Shown in pieces: positions 54,364-61,921 of a stretch of 64,000 bases of DNA; position 1 is the first letter of the stretch, and the number at the start of each line of letters is the position of its first letter. The notes beneath the pieces were generated by a model that had not been told where the DNA came from, did no database searches, and saw only the letters and a list, made by a program, of their open reading frames with translations. The stretch spans positions 28,770-92,769 of the forward strand of contig NZ_JAABNP010000026.1 of the NCBI RefSeq assembly GCF_009928485.1, read 5' to 3'. The stretch comes from Clostridium sp. C2-6-12. GTDB taxonomy: Bacteria > Bacillota > Clostridia > Clostridiales > Clostridiaceae. The translations under genes were made by a program, and so were the position numbers.

Positions 54364-54831
54364 ATATTAGAACTAAGTTGGGTAGAATTTTTCTTTAGAG
54401 TTTTACCAGAAACATTTATTTATATTTGGGGTATTCATGTAATATCAAGAAGGTCTTTTAAGATATGGAAAAGTATATTTTTGTGCGCAATATTATCAAT
54501 ATTTATTTTTTTTGTAAGACTGCTTCCTATATATTTTGGTGTACATATGATAATAAATATAATTTTAACTATAAGTATTATGGCTATTACAGGAATACCT
54601 ATAATTAAATCTATATATAGTACTCTATTTGTATATTCTATACTTTCTTTAGGTGAGTTTTTAAATATGATTTTATTAAATTTATTAAATATTAATACAA
54701 GTAGCGAATTTTCAAATCCTTTTATGAAATGTTTACTAGGTATACCATCTTTAATTATTTTATTGGTATTTATTATAATATTTAACTATGTTTCAAAGCG
54801 AAGGGAAGAAATAAATAATGTCTATAACTGA
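54364..54831 (+). CDS. AgrC-sensor-like membrane protein without kinase domain, ATA start position
   Basis: From codon 54364 the frame gives 155 residues with five to six membrane helices (FFFRVLPETFIYIWG, FFVRLLPIYFGVHMI, IPIIKSIYSTLFVYSIL and PSLIILLVFIIIFNYV). This layout resembles the membrane sensor half of clostridial AgrC proteins, but the frame stops where the GHKL kinase would begin. A strong AAAGGAGG ends 8 bases before 54364, where the codon is ATA rather than ATG; no other start is near and the first in-frame ATG is 61 codons later. It overlaps agrB by 14 bases, so it is part of the operon. It may be read from ATA, poorly expressed, or newly inactivated. Confidence 0.6.
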   Translation: MLELSWVEFFFRVLPETFIYIWGIHVISRRSFKIWKSIFLCAILSIFIFFVRLLPIYFGVHMIINIILTISIMAITGIPIIKSIYSTLFVYSILSLGEFLNMILLNLLNINTSSEFSNPFMKCLLGIPSLIILLVFIIIFNYVSKRREEINNVYN

Positions 54832-55489
54832 AAAAATAGCTGTTAAAATGGGAAGTAAGGCTAAATCATTTTTAAATGCTGATGAGGACAAAGAACAAAT
54901 AATTATATATGGAGCAATAAATTTATTGCAAATCATATTTGCTATTTTATGGGTTATAATTTTTAGTTTGCTTTTAGGTGTACCTTTTGAAGCTTTATTA
55001 TTTTCAGTTACAACTGGTATTTTAAGAAAATATTCAGGTGGTGTACATGCTTCTTCGCCTAGTCGCTGTATTATAATAGGTACAAGTATAGCATGTATAG
55101 CTGGAATTTCTATTGATTATATTTTATACAAGTTAAGTTTGTTTACAATAATGTGGACAAGTGTAACTTGTATAATATTTGCTTTTACAGTAGTTGTAAA
55201 AAATGCTCCAGTAGATAGTATTAAAAAACCCATTACTAATATTGAAGTGAAAAAGCAATTTAAAAAGAAATCTATTACTGCAATTTTATTTTTTACAGGC
55301 ATAATTTTAATCTTATTTATATTGAGTCAAAGATATTCAGGCTTATATTACATAAAATTAATAGAAAGTATTTGTCTTGGTATGCTTTGGCAAGCAATTA
55401 CCCTTACTAAAGGTGGAATAAGCTTAGTAAACAAAGTTGACTTTGTTTTAAAATATATAATTGAAGGAGTGAAAGAATATGGGAAATAG
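54818..55489 (+). CDS. agrB: AgrB accessory gene regulator protease
   Basis: 223 residues with about six membrane helices. The catalytic pair of AgrB is present: His in GGVHASSP and Cys seven residues later in SRC, the same spacing as His77/Cys84 of the S. aureus enzyme, within the conserved ILRKYSGGVHA block. AgrB cleaves the AgrD precursor and forms the thiolactone of the signal peptide. ATG lies 11 bases after GGGAAG within the end of the upstream frame, and the agrD start overlaps its own end. Confidence 0.93.
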   Translation: MSITEKIAVKMGSKAKSFLNADEDKEQIIIYGAINLLQIIFAILWVIIFSLLLGVPFEALLFSVTTGILRKYSGGVHASSPSRCIIIGTSIACIAGISIDYILYKLSLFTIMWTSVTCIIFAFTVVVKNAPVDSIKKPITNIEVKKQFKKKSITAILFFTGIILILFILSQRYSGLYYIKLIESICLGMLWQAITLTKGGISLVNKVDFVLKYIIEGVKEYGK

Positions 55490-55613
55490 TATTAAAAAAT
55501 CAGTTATTGCAGTTGCAGCAAATCTTTGTACAAAAATGGCACTTTCTGTTTCAGCTTCGGCTTGTTCATGGGCATCATACCAGCCTGAAGAACCAAAATG
55601 CTTGAGAAAATAG
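55479..55613 (+). CDS. agrD: AgrD autoinducing-peptide precursor
   Basis: 44 residues, missing from usual gene-size cutoffs. ATG 55479 follows GAAGGAGTG and overlaps agrB by 11 bases. The N-terminal amphipathic leader (KKSVIAVAANLCTKMALSV) is followed by ACSWASYQPEEPKCLRK. The acidic QPEEP tail is the form used by clostridial AgrD for AgrB recognition. By alignment with five-residue clostridial signals the predicted autoinducer ring is C29-S-W-A-S33, with a thiolactone between Cys29 and the C-terminal carboxyl. Two extra cysteines (17, 41) are unusual. Confidence 0.85.
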   Translation: MGNSIKKSVIAVAANLCTKMALSVSASACSWASYQPEEPKCLRK

Positions 55614-55642
55614 AACGTAAAATAATTATACAAAACAAATTA

Positions 55643-55693
55643 TTTGGAAGTAAAAATTATTTGCATTTTTAATTAATAATTTTTGCTTCCAAA
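55643..55693 (+). terminator. long hairpin after agrD
   Basis: TTTGGAAG and GCTTCCAAA extended by AAAAATTATT/AATAATTTTT form a long stem between agrD and the histidine kinase gene. The T-run after it is short (AAATTTATG), so read-through to the kinase is possible. Confidence 0.6.
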
Positions 55694-55731
55694 TTTATGC
55701 ATTTTTAGTGGAATGTTTTGGAGGCTTATTT

Positions 55732-57600
55732 ATGATAAATAATATTAAAAATAAAAATGAAAACAATTTATCTATGATGTTGTCAATTATAAAAATTGGA
55801 ATAATAGCATTTATTAGCATAATTATATATATTAATTTACCAAAGTATTGGACTGATTTAAAAATAGAAAATAATGGTCAATTTAATTTATATACCACAG
55901 CATTTTTTTTGTGTATTACGGGGCTATGTTATATAACTTGGTTAATAATAAATCGTAAAATATCGCAATCCTCAAATATATTCAAAGTATCTTGGCTCTT
56001 TGAAAATATTTTTTTTATATCAATTATTTCTTTACCAATATATTTATCTACAATTCATGAAAATGAATACAAATATTTATTTTTATTATTAATATTATAT
56101 TCAGCTATTCAATATGGTTCACGTTATGGAATCATAACATCACTTTTTTCATCAATTAATATACTTTTTGTAGATTTGCTATATGCTCCGCTTGAAGATG
56201 GAATTAATATATACTTTCAAAAAGATTTAATTTTAGTAGGAATATTTATTTTTGTTGCATGGATACTTGGATATTATATTGATATGGAATTTAAAAATAA
56301 TAAAAGAAAAGATGCTACTCTTAATATGTTAAGTAATGAATTAGAAGAAAAAGATGAACAGAGAAAAGAAATGGAAGCCTTATTGCTAAATAACAAGATT
56401 TGTTATGATATGTTATTCGAAAACTCTTTAAGTGCAATTATTGTACACAGAAATGGAAAGATTATATATGCAAACGAAAGTACAGCAAAATTATTAGGTT
56501 ATGATAATTTAGAAAGCCTATATAGGAATAATTTCTATAATCATTATGGAATAAATCTTAAATCAAAAATTCAAGAGAAATATTTAGATATTGTTAGCAG
56601 TATGAAGTTAAAGATTGTGGAAGAGGAAAATATACTAAAGTGTAGTGGTGAATTTATTCCAGTAATTAATACATCATCCTTTTTTACATATAAAGGAGAA
56701 CCTTCAATAATGACTTTTTTGCATGATATAACTTCTAAAAAGCAGGTAGCATCCTTGCAGGAAGATGTAGAAAAAAAATTAATATTACTTAATGAAACTA
56801 GGGAATTTAATAATCTTATAACTAATTTTTTTACTAATATGTCTCATGAACTTAAAACACCTGTTAATGTAATTTATGCAGCAATTCAAACTATAAATAT
56901 ATATTTATACGATTATACATCAGAGAATTCCGTTAAATGCAAATCGTATTTAAAAACAATGAAACAAAATTGTTTAAGAATGATCAGATTAATAAATAAT
57001 CTTTTAGATATAACAAAATTAGACTCCGGATTTATTAAAATCAATAAAAAGAATGGTAACATTGTAAGCGTTATTGAAGATATAGTCCAATCTATAGCAG
57101 TTTATGTGGAAAGTAAAGACATACAGCTTATTTTTGATACAGACATTGAGGAAAAATTAATGGCGTTTGATCATGATATGATAGAAAGAGTAATGTTAAA
57201 TTTAATATCTAATGCTGTTAAATATAGTCATTCATATGGACATATATATGTAAATATAATAGATAAAACCTCAAGTGTTGTTATTGAAGTTAAAGATGAA
57301 GGTGAAGGAATTCCAGAGGATAAGCTTAAGGTTATATTTGAGCGCTTCGGACAAGTGAATAGCACTCTTTCTAGAAAATGCGAAGGAACTGGAATAGGGC
57401 TCTATCTCGTAAAATCTTTTATTAAAATGCATGGAGGAAAAATAAGTGTTTCAAGCGAAGAAGGCATGGGTAGCAAATTTTCAATAGAACTACCAGTTAT
57501 ATTGGCTGAAAATGAAAATACACAAGATAAAGCACTCTATAAGACAAAAGTAGAAAAAATAGAAATAGAATTTTCAGATATTTATTCAATAAAGGATTAG
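55732..57600 (+). CDS. membrane PAS sensor histidine kinase
   Basis: 622 residues from ATG 55732 behind GGAGG (an in-frame upstream GTG is rejected). The N-terminus has six hydrophobic helices (~15-205, including GIIAFISIIIYINL and LILVGIFIFVAWILGYYI), then a coiled coil, PAS (~230-350), HisKA with NMSHELKTPVNV and HATPase with NLISNAVKYS, DEGEGIP and GTGIGLYLVKS. It is a standard HisKA kinase, not the GHKL type of AgrC. Its place directly after agrD makes it a candidate peptide receptor. No receiver or AgrA-like regulator follows. Confidence 0.85.
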   Translation: MINNIKNKNENNLSMMLSIIKIGIIAFISIIIYINLPKYWTDLKIENNGQFNLYTTAFFLCITGLCYITWLIINRKISQSSNIFKVSWLFENIFFISIISLPIYLSTIHENEYKYLFLLLILYSAIQYGSRYGIITSLFSSINILFVDLLYAPLEDGINIYFQKDLILVGIFIFVAWILGYYIDMEFKNNKRKDATLNMLSNELEEKDEQRKEMEALLLNNKICYDMLFENSLSAIIVHRNGKIIYANESTAKLLGYDNLESLYRNNFYNHYGINLKSKIQEKYLDIVSSMKLKIVEEENILKCSGEFIPVINTSSFFTYKGEPSIMTFLHDITSKKQVASLQEDVEKKLILLNETREFNNLITNFFTNMSHELKTPVNVIYAAIQTINIYLYDYTSENSVKCKSYLKTMKQNCLRMIRLINNLLDITKLDSGFIKINKKNGNIVSVIEDIVQSIAVYVESKDIQLIFDTDIEEKLMAFDHDMIERVMLNLISNAVKYSHSYGHIYVNIIDKTSSVVIEVKDEGEGIPEDKLKVIFERFGQVNSTLSRKCEGTGIGLYLVKSFIKMHGGKISVSSEEGMGSKFSIELPVILAENENTQDKALYKTKVEKIEIEFSDIYSIKD

Positions 57601-57603
57601 TGA

Positions 57604-57957
57604 TTAACAGCAATTAATAAATACTCCAGCAAAATTACTTGTAACAAGGGATTAGCTCATACATATATTTTTAGTTTAATTAAAATTTATGGTAAGAGCA
57701 ATGTAATTAAACTAATTAAAAAAAATGAATTGTTTTGGGAAATAAATGTAAATAGAGGATATGGACATTTTGATTATATAATCATGAATAATAACAACTC
57801 TCAAGTGATTGAAATATTTAATAAATTAAAGAAAAACAATATTAAAATTACTGTAGGGTCAGATACTCATTCTTTATGGTATTATGATATCAATAGAATG
57901 ATGATAGGTAATCAATTAGCTTCTTCATATGATGTTGCAAACATCAATATAGAATAA
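57604..57957 (+). pseudogene. PHP-domain hydrolase remnant
   Basis: An open frame with no proper start contains FWEINVNRGYGH, DYIIMNNN and KITVGSDTHSL; GSDTH is the C-terminal metal-binding motif of PHP phosphoesterases such as histidinol phosphatase. The N-terminal DxHxH motifs are missing. A TTG at 57730 could allow 75 residues, but no ribosome binding site is seen. Confidence 0.45.
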
Positions 57958-57986
57958 AATATACAAGATATAATATAGTATAATAG

Positions 57987-58030
57987 AAGTGCTTCAAGGC
58001 TAAATGGTAGTTAATAGTTGAGGCACTTTT
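57987..58030 (+). terminator. rho-independent terminator
   Basis: AAGTGCTTCAA pairs with TTGAGGCACTTTT with a 20-base loop. It lies just after the PHP remnant. Confidence 0.65.
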
Positions 58031-58151
58031 ACATTTTGATGGATAATTTGATTTGAAAATATGTATGTGCTAAAATGGATTTATAAATACATATATTGTA
58101 AAAGAATAAATGTATTTACAAGGGTAATTGTGGTTATAAAAATAAAAATGA

Positions 58152-58193
58152 GGGGAGGGAGCTGCTTTAGAAGAATTTAAAGCAGCAAAACAA
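58152..58193 (+). promoter_or_regulatory. ribosome binding site separated from start by a hairpin
   Basis: GGGGAGGG (58152-58159) lies 33 bases before ATG 58193. Between them GCTGCTTTA (58161-58169) and TAAAGCAGC (58178-58186) form a perfect 9-base stem. With the hairpin folded, the ribosome binding site is only seven unpaired bases from ATG, the optimal distance. No other start is in frame before the ATG because TAA falls at 58178. Confidence 0.55.
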
Positions 58194-58516
58194 TGACTTA
58201 CGAAGAAAATTTCAAAAAGTTAAAGAAAATTTTAATGAAAGCGAATGTTAGTAAAATTAAAGGTGACTTGGCATTTCAATTCAACATACTTGGTGACGGC
58301 GAAGGTATCTTTTATGCAACAATAAAAGATGGAGTACTTAGTGTAGAACCATATGATTATCATGACAGAGATGCTATGTTCATGGCAACAGCAAATGTCT
58401 TTACACAATTAGCACAAGGAAAACTAAATCTAACTTCAGCATTTTCAAGTGGAAAGCTGAAAATAGAAGGGGATTTAGAAAAAGCACGTGAGATACAAAA
58501 AATTATGGCAAAATAA
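58193..58516 (+). CDS. SCP2 sterol-binding-domain protein
   Basis: 107 residues covering one SCP2 domain: AFQFNILGDGEGIFYATIKD, then EPYDYHDRDAMFMATANV and the C-terminal KLNLTSAFSSGKLKIEGDL, where the family has a GK(L)K(I)xGD motif. These small domains bind lipids or acyl groups and are common as stand-alone proteins in clostridia. Start context is unusual: see the hairpin at 58152-58193. Terminator follows. Confidence 0.85.
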   Translation: MTYEENFKKLKKILMKANVSKIKGDLAFQFNILGDGEGIFYATIKDGVLSVEPYDYHDRDAMFMATANVFTQLAQGKLNLTSAFSSGKLKIEGDLEKAREIQKIMAK

Positions 58517-58523
58517 AATTTTT

Positions 58524-58576
58524 AAGTCCGTTAGATTTTTATTAAAAAGATAAAGAATCTAATGGACTTTAATATT
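58524..58576 (+). terminator. rho-independent terminator
   Basis: AAGTCCGTTAGATT pairs with AATCTAATGGACTT (one G-U), then TAATATTTT. It ends the SCP2 gene. Confidence 0.75.
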
Positions 58577-58684
58577 TTCCCTCACAATATGTAATATTAA
58601 TTCCATATAAACAGATACTAAAAATGATTATAATATAAAATATATATTACAAGAAAAAGTTAATAGAAAAAGGAGGGAAAAGCA

Positions 58685-60154
58685 ATGGATGAAATAAAAG
58701 TAGAACTAGGATGGAATTTTGATAATAGTTATTGTAAACTACCTGAAATATTTTTTAAAAGACAAGATGCAACAAAAGTATCAGCACCCAAATTAATAAT
58801 TTTAAATCGGCCTCTAGCAACATCACTTGGACTAAGATCTGATTTACTGGAAAGTGAAGATCAAGTAGCTGTATTTGCAGGAAATAAGGTGCCTGAGGGT
58901 GCCATGCCTATAGCTCAAGCATATGCAGGACATCAATTTGGATATTTTAATAAGCTCGGAGATGGTCGAGCATTACTTCTTGGAGAGCAAATCACACCTA
59001 AGGGTGAAAGATTTGATGTTCAGCTTAAAGGGTCAGGAAGAACTCCTTATTCTAGAGGAGGTGATGGTTTGGCAGCCTTAGGACCAATGCTTCGTGAATA
59101 TATTATCAGTGAAGCTATGCATGGATTGGGTATTCCTACAACACGAAGTTTAGCAGTAGTAACTACTGGAGATACAGTAGTTAGAGAAAAATTATTACCA
59201 GGGGCAGTTTTAACTAGGATAGCTGCAAGTCATATTAGGGTGGGAACATTTCAATATGCTGCAAAGTGGGGAGAATTTGAAAATTTGAAAACTTTAGCTG
59301 ATTATACGCTAAAACGACACTTTGCAGATATTGAAAAGAGTGAAAATCCATATATAACCTTGCTTAAAGAAGTAATTAAAAGGCAGGCTTCTTTGATTGC
59401 CCAATGGCAGTTGATTGGATTTATACATGGCGTTATGAATACAGATAATGTTGCTATTAGTGGAGAAACCATAGACTATGGTCCTTGTGCTTTTATGGAT
59501 ACATATGATCCAGCAACTGTATTCAGTTCTATTGACAGAGAAGGTAGATATGCATATGTTAATCAACCTTATATTGGAGCATGGAATCTTGCAAGATTTG
59601 CAGAAACATTATTACCATTGCTTCATGAAAATAGGGAAAAAGCAATTATAATAGCTGAAGATAGCTTAGAGGAATTTACTAAGGTTTATGAAGATAGATG
59701 GATAAACGGAATGAGAGGAAAGCTTGGAATATTTAATGAAGAGGAGAAAGATAATTTACTTATTAAAGATCTATTAAGCATTATGTATAAAAACCAAGCA
59801 GATTTTACTAATACCTTTCGAGCATTAACTATTAGTGAGTTTTCTAAAATACCAATGTTTGATACTAATGAGTTTAAAGAATGGCACAGATTATGGCAAG
59901 AAAGATTAGGAAGGCAAGAGCAATCACAAGAAGATTCGTATGTTTTGATGAAAAGTACAAATCCATCAGTAATTCCACGTAATCATAGGGTTGAAGAAGC
60001 GTTACAAGCGGCTCAAGATAAAGGAGATTATGAGGTAATGAATAAACTCATAAAAGCTCTTTCTAATCCATTTGAATATTCAAAAGAACAGGAGGAATAT
60101 ACAATGGTCCCTCAAAATACCTCTTGTGGTTATAGAACTTTTTGTGGAACTTGA
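58685..60154 (+). CDS. selO: SelO/YdiU protein adenylyltransferase
   Basis: 489 residues, the bacterial SelO length. The pseudokinase-fold signatures are present: AYAGHQFGYFNKLGDGRALL, QLKGSGRTPYSRGGDGLAAL, GVMNTDNVAISGETIDYGPC (metal-binding Asn/Asp) and the C-terminal CGYRTFCGT redox cysteines. SelO transfers AMP to Ser/Thr/Tyr of proteins and responds to oxidative stress. ATG follows AAGGAGGG. It lies downstream of its own terminator-separated leader as a single gene. Confidence 0.93.
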   Translation: MDEIKVELGWNFDNSYCKLPEIFFKRQDATKVSAPKLIILNRPLATSLGLRSDLLESEDQVAVFAGNKVPEGAMPIAQAYAGHQFGYFNKLGDGRALLLGEQITPKGERFDVQLKGSGRTPYSRGGDGLAALGPMLREYIISEAMHGLGIPTTRSLAVVTTGDTVVREKLLPGAVLTRIAASHIRVGTFQYAAKWGEFENLKTLADYTLKRHFADIEKSENPYITLLKEVIKRQASLIAQWQLIGFIHGVMNTDNVAISGETIDYGPCAFMDTYDPATVFSSIDREGRYAYVNQPYIGAWNLARFAETLLPLLHENREKAIIIAEDSLEEFTKVYEDRWINGMRGKLGIFNEEEKDNLLIKDLLSIMYKNQADFTNTFRALTISEFSKIPMFDTNEFKEWHRLWQERLGRQEQSQEDSYVLMKSTNPSVIPRNHRVEEALQAAQDKGDYEVMNKLIKALSNPFEYSKEQEEYTMVPQNTSCGYRTFCGT

Positions 60155-60420
60155 TTTATAAAAAATAGAGTATTTTTAATATTATCGACGCATATTTTTA
60201 ATTAAAGAAAAGTATCAATTTAAATTATCTGAAAATTCAAATGATAATAAATATTATTAATTGATAAAAAATATTGACTATTTTGAAAACTAGTATTATA
60301 TTATAGGTATAAATAAAACATTTTTTTATTATTATGGTTTTATAAGAAAAAAATGTTAATAGTAATTTATAAATAAGGGTTTTAAATACAATATTTAATT
60401 AAAAAAGGAGAGGAATAATT

Positions 60421-60756
60421 ATGAAGAAGTTATTTAAATGTAGTGTTTGTGGGTATGTCTATGAAGGAGATACAGCTCCAGAAAAATGTCATAAATGTGG
60501 TGTTGGAGCAGATAAATTCGAAGAATTAAGCAGTGAAGCAACAGAAAAAATATATCGTTCAGATAAAACAAATAGTATTCACATGGAAATTATTGCTTTG
60601 GCTAGTAAAATTGCAGCTTTAAGTGAAGAAGGAATTAAAGATGATTTAGATCCAAAATGTGTAGCAGCTTTTAAACAAGCAAAAGATGAAGCTTGGATCA
60701 TTAAACAAAGATGTAAAGCTGAATTAGCTGGACATATGAATTTAGGAAAATGGTAA
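60421..60756 (+). CDS. rubredoxin-like domain protein
   Basis: 111 residues. The N-terminal ~37 residues form a short rubredoxin-like iron site with CSVCGYVYEG and CHKCGVG, the shortened type found at rubrerythrin C-termini. The rest is helical (HMEIIALASKIAALSEEG and later AWIIKQRCKAEL) and not assigned. It probably carries electrons to the neighbouring nitroreductase, 41 bases downstream. ATG follows AAAGGAGAGG. Confidence 0.8.
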   Translation: MKKLFKCSVCGYVYEGDTAPEKCHKCGVGADKFEELSSEATEKIYRSDKTNSIHMEIIALASKIAALSEEGIKDDLDPKCVAAFKQAKDEAWIIKQRCKAELAGHMNLGKW

Positions 60757-60796
60757 GAAAAAATATATAATTTAATTAATTGAGAGGAGGAAACAT

Positions 60797-61396
60797 ATGG
60801 GAAAAGATTTTTTTAGTGCAGTATCTGACAGACGCACTTTTTATAATATAAGTAAAGAAGCAGTAGTTTCAGATGATAAAATTAAAGAAATTATTAATAA
60901 TGCTGTGAAATATACTCCTTCAGCTTTTAATTCTCAAAGTGCAAGAGTTATTTTGTTATTAGAAAAACAACATGATAAATTATGGGATATTGCTAAGGAA
61001 GCATTAAGAAAAATAGTTCCTTCAGAACAGTTTAGTTCTACAGAGGAAAAAATAAATTCTTTTAAAAATGGTTATGGAACTGTTTTATTTTTTGAAGATT
61101 TGAGCATAATTGAATCTCTTCAAAACCAATTTCCACTTTATAAAGATAATTTTCCAGTTTGGTCACAGCAAGCAAGCGGAATGCATCAATTTGTAGTTTG
61201 GACTGGATTGGAAATTGAAGGGTTTGGTGTATCATTACAGCATTATAATGAAGTCATTGAAGCTGATGTGAAAAAGGAATGGAATATTCCAAGCAATTGG
61301 AAGCTCATCGCTCAAATGCCATTTGGAAAGCCAACAAAGGAACCAGATGAAAAGCAATTTAATCCTTTAGAAGATCGTATAAAAGTATTTAAATAA
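60797..61396 (+). CDS. nitroreductase family protein
   Basis: 199 residues with the FMN-binding nitroreductase layout: N-terminal RRTFYNISKEAV, TPSAFNSQSARVILL (FMN phosphate contact), a middle WSQQASGMHQFVVWTGLEIEG helix and the C-terminal AQMPFGKPTKEP. The family reduces nitroaromatics, quinones or flavins with NAD(P)H. Its pairing with a rubredoxin-like protein suggests an anaerobic electron-transfer role. ATG lies 6 bases after GAGGAGG. A terminator follows. Confidence 0.88.
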   Translation: MGKDFFSAVSDRRTFYNISKEAVVSDDKIKEIINNAVKYTPSAFNSQSARVILLLEKQHDKLWDIAKEALRKIVPSEQFSSTEEKINSFKNGYGTVLFFEDLSIIESLQNQFPLYKDNFPVWSQQASGMHQFVVWTGLEIEGFGVSLQHYNEVIEADVKKEWNIPSNWKLIAQMPFGKPTKEPDEKQFNPLEDRIKVFK

Positions 61397-61402
61397 AAAT
61401 TT

Positions 61403-61447
61403 ATGAGCTGGCACAAAACTAGAATTGTTAGTTTTGTGTCAGCTCAT
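61403..61447 (+). terminator. long rho-independent terminator
   Basis: ATGAGCTG-GCACAAAACTA pairs with TAGTTTTGTGTC-AGCTCAT over a seven-base loop. It ends the rubredoxin-nitroreductase operon. The minus-strand glnK gene ends 110 bases further on. Confidence 0.8.
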
Positions 61448-61557
61448 ATTTCATTGGATGGAAGTTTGCAAAAATTAAATGAATTTAAATCTTACATTGC
61501 TGTTTCTTAGGGTAACTTACAATGAGATAAAATACACAATAATGCAAAATGATTTTA

Positions 61558-61896
61558 TTATAAGGCTTCATTTCCACGCTCACCTGTACGAATTCTTACA
61601 ACATCTTCAGCATCATAAATAAATATTTTACCATCACCATAGTTCCCAGTACTAATTTCTTTTAAAACTTTATCAATTATTAGTTCTGCAATATGTGTTG
61701 GTACAACTGTTTCAACTTTTACTTTAGGTAACAGATTTACATTATATTCTGTACCTCTATAAATTGTTTTAAAGCCTTTTTGATTACCATAACCCATAAT
61801 ATTTGAAATCATAACACCATTAGCATTACAGTCAGTTAGAATTTTTTTTAAGTCTTCTAATTTTTCGCTTTTAATAACTATTTCTAATTTTTTCAT
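61558..61896 (-). CDS. glnK: PII nitrogen regulatory protein
   Basis: 112 residues. The T-loop follows the PII pattern: GYGNQKGFKTIYRGTEYNV with Tyr at the usual modification site, and LPKVKVETVV after it; the C-terminal KIFIYDAEDVVRIRTGERG is the PROSITE-type PII signature. GlnK binds 2-oxoglutarate and ATP/ADP and blocks the ammonium channel AmtB when nitrogen is plentiful. It starts 26 bases after amtB, so the pair forms the usual operon. ATG follows AGGAGG. Confidence 0.93.
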   Translation of the reverse strand: MKKLEIVIKSEKLEDLKKILTDCNANGVMISNIMGYGNQKGFKTIYRGTEYNVNLLPKVKVETVVPTHIAELIIDKVLKEISTGNYGDGKIFIYDAEDVVRIRTGERGNEAL

Positions 61897-61921
61897 ACCA
61901 ATAACCTCCTTTTTATCTAAA

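Noticed and set aside
58152..58196. Short frame ending CAATGA across the SCP2 start, resembling a leader peptide
   Set aside because: No ATG, GTG or TTG start exists in that frame after the ribosome binding site.
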